A DNA stretch of 64,000 bases from Hesseltinella vesiculosa (lineage: Eukaryota > Mucoromycota > Mucoromycetes > Mucorales > Cunninghamellaceae), in the NCBI GenBank assembly GCA_002104935.1, contig MCGT01000001.1, positions 1,443,001 to 1,507,000 on the forward strand. Direction: 5' to 3'. How positions within the stretch are numbered: the stretch's first letter is position 1; the number at the start of each line of letters is the position of its first letter. Below the pieces are notes generated by a model. It saw only the letters and a program-made list of their open reading frames with translations, had not been told where the DNA came from and ran no database searches. Below are positions 12,132 to 23,300 of the stretch, piece after piece. Made by a program: the position numbers and the translations under genes.

Positions 12132-13643
12132 CTAGTCAGCATGGTTAAATAGGTAACTCACACTTTCACCATTGTGCTAAATAAAAAACCCGAGTGTGAG
12201 TTTAATTTGCCGTTTAGCCACAAAAAGGAAGAAGATTTTTTTTTTCATTTACCGTTCGTCTAATGGCTTCAGCAATTGTGGATGAAATATCAATTTCAAT
12301 CAATTTTTCACATTGTTCCTTCTTGGCAACCGGAAGTGGGAACGTGTTGGTGACCACAAGCTAAGCATAGGAAAAATAAGAAGCGGTCAATGGCTCTTTT
12401 TTGGGGGGACCAATGCCTTACCTTGTAAACGCTTTCACAGTCCATGATTTTTTGCACAGAATCGCCACTCAATACCCCATGGGTGGCAATGATATAAACC
12501 TTGGCAGCGCCGCATTTCTTGATTAAATGCTCAGCTGCATCCAAAAACGTTTGGCATCCGTCGATAATATCATCCTGAATATGTAAAACAACAAAAAAAA
12601 AAAAAGGTCAAGCCCAAATCAAGGTCGCCACGGGTGCCACAAATGTCACTTCTCATTTTTTTTCCCACCGACCCATCCTTACCGTTAAAAATACAATCTT
12701 GTCCTTGACGTCACCAACCAAAGTGATCGTGCTTTCTTCACCATCGTTGCCCGACACAATCGATACAGCAGCATTGCGCACATCGGCATTCAAACTGAGA
12801 TCATTGAGCGAAGCAATCGAGGCGGACAATTCCTCTTCTTCTTCATCGACTTCTTGCTGCGAAAAGGGAGCTTCGTCATTCCCCATGGGCATACCACTAT
12901 AAGGCCGGTTGTGGCCTTGAGGGCCAGAGCGCGAACGGTCTTTGTGGATCAAAGCAAAATCCAGGCGCAATGCATCAGCCAACGAGGTCACTCTAAAAAA
13001 AAAATTCAAAACCAGTGTCTTTCTGGTCACCCAGTTTTCCAACGCCCTCTTTTCATGCTTACCGCTTGGCACCACCAGCATTCTTGCTGACCACCACGCC
13101 ATTTTCCCAATGAGGTACATTCTGAGTGATCCATTTAGCAATCACAGGTTCAGCGTACAAATTGTCCACTGGGCGTTGGAAGAAGCCTTGCATTTGGCTG
13201 GCGTGCAAATCCATGGTGATGATATGATCCACTCCAGCCACAGCCAACATGTTGGCCACCACTAAATATGACTAAATGAATAAACAGGTCGTTGTCTTTC
13301 TAACCTTACATTTGGCAGTAATGCAAGTACGGCCCTTGCGCTTGCTTTGCTTGCAGTAGGGGAAATAAGGCAACACGGCCGTGATACGCTTGGCTGAGCC
13401 AATGCGGGCAGCTTGGATCATAATACACAGTTCAATAATGTTGTCATTCATATCATTGGAGCCTGATTGAATGATAAACACATCTTGCTCACGCACCGAC
13501 GTTTCGATCGTCACGGATGTTTCCTTGTTACTAAACTTTTTTGACACACAAGCATCCAATGGTCGACCCAGCTTTTCCACCACTTGTCTAGCTAATTCGG
13601 GATGGGATGATCCTGCCAAGATTTTCGTGTTGCGCATTTTCAT
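12132..13643 (-). CDS. PRS1: Ribose-phosphate pyrophosphokinase (PRPP synthetase), Prs1-like
   Basis: Six exons (13643-13310, 13261-13063, 12992-12683, 12574-12422, 12360-12253, 12176-12132) join in frame to 382 residues. The enzyme makes PRPP from ribose 5-phosphate and ATP for nucleotide, His and Trp synthesis. Visible motifs: [41 protein letters not shown], the cation site [14 protein letters not shown], the PRPP site [13 protein letters not shown], then THGVLSG and the typical ending NGESVSYLF. Between the flexible-loop region and the PRPP site there is an acidic insertion of about 65 residues ([20 protein letters not shown]). Insertions at this place are known in yeast Prs1, so this is probably the Prs1-type subunit of a hetero-oligomer rather than the short Prs2-4 type. 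No key residue looks missing. Confidence 0.9.
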
Positions 13644-16169
13644 ATATCGTCAAGTTTGGTGAGAAGAAATAATGAGAGGATCACTTGATACTTGATAACA
13701 AAGAAGAAAAAAAAACAAAAATAAACAAAGCGCAAAAAAAAAAAAAAATAAAAGCTGGCCGGACAGTCGGAGCCCTTTTTTTTTCTTTTTGCTTCTGAAA
13801 CTAGAAGTCTTTTGACAGACGTCCTTGTGGGCTTGGCTTTCTGAGCTGAAGCTTGGTTGCACAACGACAGAACCAACACGAAAGAATCGCCACTCCGCTG
13901 TCCCTTGTTGGAGACTTTCTCCATCTTGCCCATCTTTTGCTTTCTTCAAGCCGTCCTTCTCTCCAACGAGGGCCATCCATTGGCGCGTCCACGACGTACA
14001 GATCCTCATCAATGCGCTAATCATTCACTATACTCAATGTGTCTCTTCCTTCTTAACAACAACTACTTGGTCAGGCTGGCCATCACCGAGTGTCTCGCCA
14101 ACAATGCCCGAGGAATTGGCCAGCAGCATAATACAATGCACAGCTTACCCATGCCATTCACATGACACCATGACCATGTGTCCAACGTACAGTCCCGAGC
14201 ACCAATGCCATTTTTGTCCTTTTTGCAAATAGCACTAACGAGCAGTGATGAAGTGTACAGGAGCTGATTGTTGCCACGACATTGAAAAAAAAAAGACCAG
14301 ATGTTTCTTATTATTATTTTTTGTTTTGCACCTCCTGAGGAAAATGGCCGGTTTTTACTTTGTTTTAGCTGGCGGATCAGAGATGTCAAAACGAAAATGA
14401 TCAAAAGTTGGCTGGGCGGTCTTCATCAATCGACGTGATTTTTTCAGGATCACCATCATCCATTGTCTTGTACACTTTTGAAAAATTTCACATCGACATG
14501 ATCACCCAAAAGTGCTGTGCATTGTTGCTATTTTTTTTCTGTTTTTATTTCTTTTTTTTTTTTTACGAAACGAAGAGGACTGCCACCATTCAACTTCCGC
14601 GCAGTTGCTTTCTTTTTTATTATTCTGTTTTCCCATGGGCACCTAATTTACTGTTTTTTTTTTGTCTTTGTCTTCCTTGACACAGTTATGCACAAAGTCG
14701 ACACCAGCCGCTAGCCAAGGTTGGACTGCATTCTTTGCGTTTGGCGATGGCGTCCTTGCGGCTTCGTGAAAAGTAATGAGATATGGCTCGTGAGTGAGGC
14801 TTTTCATGTACCTTTCACAGCATGTTGGAAGTGGCTGTGGTTGGATGACACACCAATGGCCTAACCTCCTACTCTCCATCACATTGAAAACAGAGCATTG
14901 AGCCTGTGCTTGCAACGTAAATCCTAAGCCTACCTAATTTTAACCAGCATCTTGTTCAAGGAATCTCTGTGCTGCTGCTAGTTTATTAATAAACTATTTT
15001 CAAAATCAATATGACGCCATGCATTGTTGTAATCGCTAGTCCTAGCTCTTGAATCCCAGTCGAATGCCCTTGCAGTGAGACCTTGGAGACGACGAAAAAA
15101 AAGATAAAAAACTGAGCTTTGACCAAGTGGCCAAGCTTAGAATCGTAAAAACATCGACTTTTTGATCTAGGAGAGCTTATGACTTTTCTTTGAAACCACA
15201 AATAGAAGATATACTTTGTAGGTGACAGCCTAATTTTCAGAACGATTGCAAACTTTCACCCATGACGACGGGTGCAAGGTGCATTTCCCGATTAGGAAGA
15301 AAAAGGTCAATGCAAAAATGGCAGAGTAAGTGAATGACGAGAGGCAAAACGGAATGTACGACTGGTCTATGCAGAGGCAAGGTTAGTGAGAAAAAGAATA
15401 GTTGTACGAAAGTTTTTAATGACTGGTTGAGGAAATATGGGTAGGAAAGCCTGTGGGCTTGTAAGCGGAGGAAAAAGCAGGAGAGGTGTATGCCAGAGTT
15501 TGTGCGCAAACTTTGTGTGGTTCTTGTTTCGCAAAAGCCTGATGTTATGGGAAACGATTTGTAACACTGCCAACCCTTGTCTGTTTATTAATATTGAATA
15601 CAGTATTCTTTTATGTTTGTGCGGCGTGTGTGCATATAAGATGCGGGTGCACTATCATGGTAAAAAGAGAGAGTCAAGAAATGCCATAGCCAGCGGAGAT
15701 GAAGGTAATCATAAATGAAATCTGCCTGTGATCGAAAATAAAGTGAGCACAGCAGTCTTGAGTCTTGAAGTGATATGGTTTCATCTATCGCAACAATCAG
15801 AGGATTTACATGCGTCAGAGAAGCAGGTATCGATCATAGGTAACCAGACTTGTGCTGAGAATTGCCCATTCAGGAGTATGCCATCACAAAAGTGAGCTGA
15901 TAATTAATTCTTCCAAGACCATGTCTTACTGTTGCACTTAAAAAAAAACGAGTGGTCGTAACCAAGAAGCCATTATCATTGACGACTTTACAAAACTTAC
16001 CTACCAACAAACCTGACGTATGTTTTCTTGAGGATTTGAGTACAATGGTTGAAAACGATCGAGTGGGTCAACCAAGTAGTGCCTGATATGTGATTTGATG
16101 AATGCTTGGTGTTTTAAGAAAATCCAGTCAAAAGAAGATCTCTACCAAGAAAATAAAAACTGTCAGCGT
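13644..16169. other. Gene-poor stretch upstream of the PRPP synthetase
   Basis: The first 350 bases are the CT-rich promoter side of the PRPP synthetase gene, with an ATTGG box near 13977. From 14000 to 16169 there are T-runs (14530-14563, 14653-14663) and short open frames on both strands with no motif. I find no gene that I can defend here. Confidence 0.45.
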
Positions 16170-17725
16170 TAAAGAAGATGATCTCATTAAAGGGTACTCC
16201 CCAACAAACAGGTTTACCTGCGCCAAAAGATGACATTCATTTCTGCCTATGCCTTGCATGTGACGACCAGTTCCATGATGTTGTCAAGCAAATTTTCCAC
16301 CCGAGTGAGCGTGAATCGCCTTCAAAATCATGTTCCCAGAGGTTGTTGCAAATTCCACCAAAGTTTTTGTGTAGTTTCCAAAAATGTGGTATGATTGTGA
16401 TAGGTTCACAGCATCGATTTCCATCCACAAGTCCAGCATTTTTTTTTTGTATTTTTTTTCTTTTTCTTTTTTTTGCATTTTTTTTCTGTATTTTTTTTCT
16501 GTATTTTTTTCTGTATTTTTTTTCTGTATTTTTTTTCTATATTTTTTTTCTGTATTTTTTTTTCTGTATTTTTTTTCTTTTTTTTTTTTTTAAAAAGAAG
16601 AATCAACTGAAGGAGGTGCCCCTACCAAGAAAATAAGACTCGTCAGATAAAGAAGATGATCTCACCAAGGTAGCCACCCAACCAAACATGCTTACCTGCG
16701 CCAAAAGATGACATTGGTTTCTGCCTATGCCTTGTGTCGACCAGTTCAAAAAGGTTGTCATGCAAAATGCCACCAAACCAAAGAAAGTGTAAAATGCCTT
16801 CATGATCGTGTTCCCAGAGGTGATCGCCAGTTTCACCAAAGCGTTGTGTGCTTCACAAGAAAGTGCTATGATTGTGATAGGTTTGTAGCACCAACATCCA
16901 CCAACAAGTCAAGAGTTCCGCTTCCCACAAAGTATCCTTCTTCTTCATGCACCGCCATTGGTCATCGGCGGCATTGCACCCAAAAAAATGAAAAGCAACC
17001 CAAAGAAGACATGAGAGAACTCCGCCAAGAGAGGACCTACCAAGTAAAAAAAAAAAAAACGTCAGTGCTTAAGAAGATGGTCCCACGAAGATAGCCATCG
17101 AGCCAAACATGCTTACCCGCGCCAAAAAATGCCATTGATTCCTGCTATGCTTGTCCGTGACAGCCCAAAGATGTTGCCATGCAATATGCCACCCGAGAAA
17201 TTGTAAAATGCCTTCGTGATCGTGTTCCCAGAGATGGTTGCCAATTCCATCAAAGTGTTGCGTGCTTCCCAAGAGAGTACTTTGATTGTGAATGGTTCAC
17301 AGCACCAATTTCCACCAACAAACCCAAGATTAGTGTTCCCAAAAAAAAATATGAAGAGTCAACCCAAAGAGATGAATGGTGTCCCTTGAGATAGCTCCGC
17401 AAAAAGAAGACCCTACCAAGGAAATAAAGCGTGTCAGTCAAAGAAGCTGATCTCCCCATATAGCCACCCAAATAAGCTACTTACCTGCGCAAAAAGATGC
17501 CATTGATTTCTGCCTATGCCTTGTGTGTGCCGACCAGAATAATAATGTTGTCATATAAATTTGCCAACCAAAGTGAGCGTGAATCGCCTTCAAAATCGTG
17601 TTCCCAGAGGTGGTTGCCAATTCCACCAAAGTGTTGCGCTTCTTCCTAAGGAACTGCTATGATTGCGAGAGGTTCATAGCATCAAAATCAGCTGCCAATA
17701 CAAGAGAGCTTGCTTCCCAGAGAGT
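16170..17725 (-). repeat. Four diverged tandem modules of about 370-480 bp with splice-like signals
   Basis: The anchor CTTACCTGCGCCAAAAGATG (with variants) recurs at about 16214, 16691, 17112 and 17482. Each module also repeats a 'gttgccatgcaaaatgccacc' block and a 'cgtgttcccagaggtggttgcc' block. On the minus strand every module has the form of an exon of about 300 nt. It ends GCGCAG, is followed by GTAAGCATG and an intron with a CTGAC-type branch, T-run and TTGGTAG, and then the next module begins. One minus frame (LAxTSGNTIxKA) and another (LWEHDHEGI) are each partly preserved between copies, but stops interrupt both. I read this as a duplicated-exon array, now largely degenerate. Whether it is still transcribed cannot be told. 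Confidence 0.6.
16436..16597 (+). repeat. T-rich microsatellite, (T)nCTGTA units
   Basis: About nine units of the form T(7-10)CTGTA or T(n)CTTTT run without interruption and end in a T-run of about 14. The tract lies inside the first of the four modules and explains why that module is longer than the others. On the minus strand it reads as AAATACAGA repeats. Confidence 0.9.
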
Positions 17726-19497
17726 CCTCTAAAATGTGTGATGCATTTGGACGCGAGCAGCACTGTAATCAAAAAATGACAGAGGCTTGTCACGAGTCAA
17801 AGATAAGTGTGCCTTGGAGGATTGCTGGCAGCCAATGTCACCGATAGAATAGATATCCCCCAAGCTAAAATGAATCTTGAACTTTCCAGTGGCATGGCAT
17901 CGACAAGGAGTGCCAAAAAAGGGAAGGGTTTCCTTTGACCAGCGGCCAAAATACAGCCAAGGGTGCCACGGAAAAAGATACAACTATGCCTTGATACGGT
18001 CATCAATTTTCATAAACGTGGACTGCAGATGACCAGATGATATTCACAGAATGGCATCAGGACACAGAGAGAAGTCTTGGCACCAACTGTGCAAAATTTC
18101 CATAGGATCGTGCAAGGCATGCGTTGCCCAGCAACACCGAAGATGCAGCGAGAGATTTTTCTTGATGACCATCGCTACAACATGCCATCAAATATTTCAT
18201 AAATGTGGATTGCAGATGACGAGAAGACGTTTCGCCAATGGCACGAGGATGCAGAGAGACACTGGCGCCGTCTGCGCAAAATCCCACAGGATCATGCTTG
18301 GCAAAAGTTGAAGACTAGAACCTCCGAAGGTAGCAGCCAGAGAATTTTGTCCATGACTTGCACAGGCCAGCCCAGAAGTTGAGATTGTTCATATTCAGGA
18401 TAACTTGCATGGAGGTCCCCCCCCATTACGAAAAAAAAAAGACTTGGATCGCCGACCAAGAATATCAGCCAATGGTGGCGTAAGGGCTGGCCAGCAGCTG
18501 CTGGTATCTGTTGTCAAAGAGGGCTGGTATAGACTCGAAATGGCCGAGTGTAACTTTTGGTAGTCAGCCTATGGTGTTGAGGGTTAAATGTTAGTACCTA
18601 GTGTGGCAGAGAATGAGATATCTGAACGTACCTGACACGTCGCTGTGTTGATATGGTCACTCGGTTGGCACATCAATACATTGATGTATCAATGCATCAG
18701 TCCATGACAGTTGTCGCCATTGCTTGCGACCAAAAAGACCATGATTTGATTGCCATGGTGACCAAAAAGTAACTTGAAGTCAGCTATGTCAGGGTGTGGC
18801 GCCCTGAAGTGATCATCACCAGCTTGAGAGTGACCTTGGTTTGGAATCGGGTCACAGGCCCAAACAGAAAAAAATGAGGGGCCATCACAGGTGCTTGAGC
18901 GCACGGCCAAGAAAAGACTGTCTTGGCCAAACATGAGCGCACCAGCCATAGATATTGAACAGCCAGGACTTGACTTGGCTTGGCTTGCACCATCACGATA
19001 CAACACCACCTGTGTTGACAAAGCTGACTCGAATCCAAGGCTGCCTGTCTTGGTATACGTTGAGGCTCAGAGTTGCGAGGTTGGAAGCCAGGGCTTGTTT
19101 CAGATGCCCGTCAGTAGGGTGCTATGACGACAGTTGTGCCTCCACTGCCCCCGGGGGACCCAGGGGGGCTGTGTCTAGCTAGCAACGGACCGTTTTCGCA
19201 CAATGTAGCACAGCAACAATTTGTGCATATCCCTCATGATGCCAAAGCCTTCTTAAGGCAAAAAAAACAAAGCACTTGCCACATACCCAGCAAATGCCAA
19301 TTTGGTATGACGCTTGGTCCAAAAGCAAATGCGCCGTGCAGAGGGGCTGGCCAGCCACCTGGTTCTTATGTCTCTTGCAAAAAAAAAGGTGGTCAGTGCT
19401 CATGTTCCACAACGTTCTGAGCGTTTTTGGCACTTTTTCTTGTCTCTGCGTACATTCATTCCAAAACAAAAAAACAAAGGTCATTGTTGCTAAGGGG
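17726..19497. other. Gene-poor stretch with duplicated segments
   Basis: Apart from the 186-bp duplication at 18000-18365, I see only short open frames. A C-run at 18418-18424 and an A-run follow. The interval 18600-19200 has the near-palindromic 'catcaatacattgatgtatcaatgcatc' block near 18672-18699, which could form a hairpin. No gene can be supported. Confidence 0.4.
18000..18365 (+). repeat. Direct duplication, about 186-bp unit, two copies
   Basis: The segment from about 18000 (CATCAATTTTCATAAACGTGG) is repeated from about 18186 (CATCAAATATTTCATAAATG). Matching blocks follow in the same order: 'ctgcagatga', 'aatggca-c-gga-acagagag', 'gcaccaactgtgcaaaat-cc-aggatc-tgc' and 'agcgagagatttt / agccagagaatttt'. 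Divergence is about one base in four. No gene frame spans both copies. Confidence 0.75.
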
Positions 19498-20187
19498 TCA
19501 TTTTTTTCGTGCACGTGTCCCTTTTGTTGCTTTTACGCGGACGTCCGCCCTTGTGGATCCCCGGTTGAGGACAGAAGATGCGTCGTCATAGCAAATCCTA
19601 CCAAGCGGAATCCATGCGGGAGAAAGCGACCAACCATACAGGTATGGCCAGATACAGACCAATACAGGGGCACGACAGACCAGACGAAGGGGGGGGGGGG
19701 AGGACTTGAACCTTCGTTGGCCACACGCCAAATCCATCCCAGGGCTTGGCTGACATAATCGATTAAATAAAAAAAAGTCCGATGAGTATTTGCATTTGGC
19801 GTTGCATTGCTTTTTTTTTTTCAACTTACGCAAAGCTATCCGAGACGATGTGGCAGGGGGGCCAAGAATCAGGCTGGGCCCCCAGGCCGCCAAACATGGG
19901 CAAGTTCGCGTGAAGTTTGGGCATAGGCTTTGCCAAACGTCACGGCGAACCACCAGCGCGACGGCGCGGAGACCTTGAGAAAGGTGCTGTACACCGCAAG
20001 CACCAAAGTAAAGAGCCAGCATGGCCGGGCACCGACGCTAGTGACGTGGTCGGCGCCGACAGCAGAAGCACGTGCCAGAGAAGCCAGACTGTTACAGCAA
20101 TGGTCATTTTCCGCCCCCATTGCAACGTTTGATGCAATCATTGCTGTGTGCGGGGCGGAGATACCAACACACCCGGGAGCAATGGAT
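19498..20187 (-). other. Possible downstream exons or decayed duplicate of the micro-exon locus
   Basis: A minus-strand exon-like segment (20187-19830) ends AGCTTTGC followed by GTAAGTTGAA. It closely parallels the last exon of the upstream locus, which ends AGCTTTGT followed by GTAAGTTGAA at 20274, and both share a GTTTGGCAAAGCCTATGCCC-type block. A second open segment runs from about 19755 to a TGA at 19498. Frames in the two parallel exons do not stay aligned, so this is either a 3' continuation of the same transcript or a decayed tandem copy. Confidence 0.4.
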
Positions 20188-20358
20188 CTACATCAGTGAT
20201 AAAATTAATAGAAAAAAAAAGTAGGGTGAAGTTCGGTCTTTGGGTTGCTTACTTTTTTTCTTCTTCAACTTACACAAAGCTCCCGGACGATGGGTAACAG
20301 GGGGAACCCGAAGGCACAGTGCGGCCACCAGGGGACGCTAAACCCATGGGACCAACTG

Positions 20359-23300
20359 TCACCACGAAGTTTTGGGCATAGACCTGTGCCCAACGTCTGA
20401 CGGTGACTTCAAAAACGGCGACCACCAGATGGTGGCCGCGGGGACTTGTAGCCGGAGCACACCAGAAGGCCAAGGAGCAACCACATTGCCGGCTGGGACA
20501 GCCCGAGCGCGCTTGAACATGCGCTCGGGCAATTCTTGTCGAATTGTCGCCTCACGAGAGCGCTTGCCGAGAACTATGTTGAAAAAAAAAAGATCGCCAT
20601 CAGAACCAAGTAAAATGTTAAAGTGTACTGAGAATTGTACTTACCTAAGCTCTCGTGAGGACGGCAGAAAGGAGCGGAGACACCGGAACAAACGTTTGCT
20701 CCGCAGAGCAGAAGAGCAATCCCCAAGCAAAGGGCATTGTTGGCCAGCGCATGATTGTTGCGCCAGCCAACCACAGAGCAGCCAGACAAAAGCTTCACCG
20801 CCCCCTTGGCAAATGTTGTTGCCACAGTCTTGGTGGGGCGGGGCGGAAGCAGGAAGAGGTGGACTTGGACTTGGTATGGGGCTTTGATGCGCCGACAGTA
20901 GCAGCAGGTCGACGCATCAATTTGCCTAAAGCAGGAAAAAAAAGGTCAACGACAGGTTCTAAAATTGCATATTTGTTTTTTTAAAGTTACCCCAAATTCC
21001 TTTGCCATCGGCTTTGTTGGTGGGCTGGGCACCGGCCCCCATCAGGCCAACTAATGGTCGGATTAGCCGCCTGTAGGGGCTCATGCGCCCAGCAAACTTG
21101 TGGAGTGGGCCAAGGGCCATCAGGACAGGGCCAGGAGCCAAAACAACACCAGGCAGGACGGGCAGAGTTGGGCCAATGGCCCAGAATACAGAGCGCCAGA
21201 TGGCCCCAACCATCTGTGAGGGGCCAAACACACCAGAGAAGCCAGCTAAGAATATAAAAACCAGGTGTTACATCGTTTTCACCGAGAAACTCTTTTTTTT
21301 TTTTTTTTGGCAAAACTTACACTTTCGGCCACGGCGGCCTACAAAAATAATGAAGGGGTAGAAAATGAGAGTGAGTGTCAGCTGTAAAATGTTACTCTCC
21401 TCAAAAGTAATGCTGCTTACCAGAGAAGCGAGCGTTGTCATCCCACTCCCCGCGTCGCTTTTTACCTGCGACGCGGGCAGGAGTGGGAGCAGAGACCGGG
21501 GCAGCAGGGGCAGAGACCGGAGCAGCAGGGGCAGAGACCGGAGCAGCAGGAGCAGAGCAAGTGCCAAACCCAGGCACAACAGGGCCAGAGCAAAGAGCAA
21601 ACAAGTGGGCGTCTAGAATAAAAAAGGGCGATTCTTAGAGACCATCATCTGGGCAACTAATTTTTTTATATCTTGCTTACTGTTGGGCCCACATCGGGCT
21701 ATAGGAAAATAAAAGAGAAGTCAGTTTCAACAGGTGCTGCTTTTCATGCCGAGAAGGGTAAGGAACTTACCGCCAAAGCGCTCCGAGTCGTCCCCACCCC
21801 AGCAGCGTTTCTTGGTGTTTGCGTTGGGGCTGGGGCTGGGATTCGCTGCCCGGTGCTGAAGTCGTTGGGCAAGCAAGGCCCGGAGCAGCGAATCTCTAGG
21901 CAGGGACGACTGGACCAAAAGAGAGCTCAAAGCTTCCAAAGGAACAGCACGGAAGGAAGCGGAGACAGAAACACGGGCAGGAGCGGCAGAGGTGGCATTT
22001 TTTTGTGTTTTTTGGTCTATTGTTCCAAATTTAAAAAAAATCGGTGAGTCCTTTGTCTGGTCACTCTTTACAACAATTGCTTCAGTTCTTGTTTTTCAAA
22101 GCAACTTACTTTTTGTCATCGGCGGGAACTGAACCGGAATTGTCTAGAGAAAAAAAAGAGTGTAAATCCGACCCATCTCGGGAAAGCCAGGCACAAGTTC
22201 TTACCATTTTTTTCTATGCAGAGAAGCAGAAAATCAAGGTAAGCAATGTATGCATCAACTATAACAAATGGCACTTACGGGTTTTTTGGACTAGAGCAGC
22301 AACGTGGAGTAAAATAAATTAAAAAAAAGAAAAAGCAGTTAAAGCATGCCGTTGCTTCAGTTCTTGGGTTCAATCCAGCTTACTTTTTTGGTCATCGGCG
22401 GGAACTGAACCGGAATTGACTAGAAAAAAAAAAGGTTGAGCCAAGCCAAGCACAAGGAGGGAGTGAGCAAACAAAGCTCATTTTTTGAAAGAGCCAGGAA
22501 GGCAACTCTTACAATTTTTTTCTATGCAGAGAAGCAGAAAATAAAAGGTCAGCGACGTATGCATCAACTATAACAAATGTCACATACGGGTTTTTTGGAC
22601 TGGAGCAGCAACGTGGAGTAAAATAAATTAAAAAAAAGAAAAAGCAGTTAAAGCATGCTGTTGCTTCAGTTCTTGGTTTCCAAACCAACTTACTTTTTTG
22701 GTCATCGGCGGGAACTGAACCGGAGTTGGCTAGAAAAAAAAAGGGTTGAGCCAAGCACAGGGACGAGAATCAGGCACAAACAAGTTCTTACATTTTTTTT
22801 CTATGCGGAGAAGAGGAAAATCAAAGGTCAGCGCTCGCTGCATTATTTCTTTTAATTTCTTTTGATTTTTTGATTTTTTGAACTTTTTGTTCTTTTTATA
22901 TTGCGAGTGGTGCTTACGGGTTTTTTTGGCTAGAGTAGAGCGATGGAAGAAAGCAGAAAGCAAAAAAGTTAGAGCAAGCAATGGTTTCGGGGTGGGGTTT
23001 TTTTTCAAAGAAACTTACTGTTTTCTTCGGCGGGAACTGAACCGGAATATGGGGCGGCTAGAGAAAAAAAAAGTGTAAGTAAACAAGCATTGAGATGCTG
23101 CAATGGCAGCCTAGCAAGCAGCCAATGGCAACTATATCCAACACTTACAGAAAATGGTGGAGGTGGAAGCGGGATAAGGTGAAGGGGCACTAGGGCCAGG
23201 GGAAGCGCGGGGGGAAGCAGCAGCAGCGGAAGCAGGCACTCGGCATTCGTTGTCTGATGAGTTAGACACAAAAAAAGTTTAAATAAAAAGATTAAAAAAA

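Noticed and set aside
14408..14714. Phe-rich plus-strand frames resembling a membrane protein
   Set aside because: Hydrophobicity comes only from T-runs; no ordered span or start context.
16384..16606. Open frames rich in Phe, Tyr or Lys across the T-rich tract
   Set aside because: They are produced entirely by the (T)nCTGTA microsatellite and have no flanking coding sequence.
16170..17725. Repeats with spacers, considered as a CRISPR array
   Set aside because: Units are about 400 bp and diverged, with splice-like borders; there are no short identical repeats with unique spacers and the genome is eukaryotic.
19675..19740. T-arm-like GGTTCAAGTCC next to a G-run, suggesting a tRNA gene
   Set aside because: No matching acceptor stem, D arm or anticodon arm can be drawn; it lies in an open frame beside the duplicated exons.
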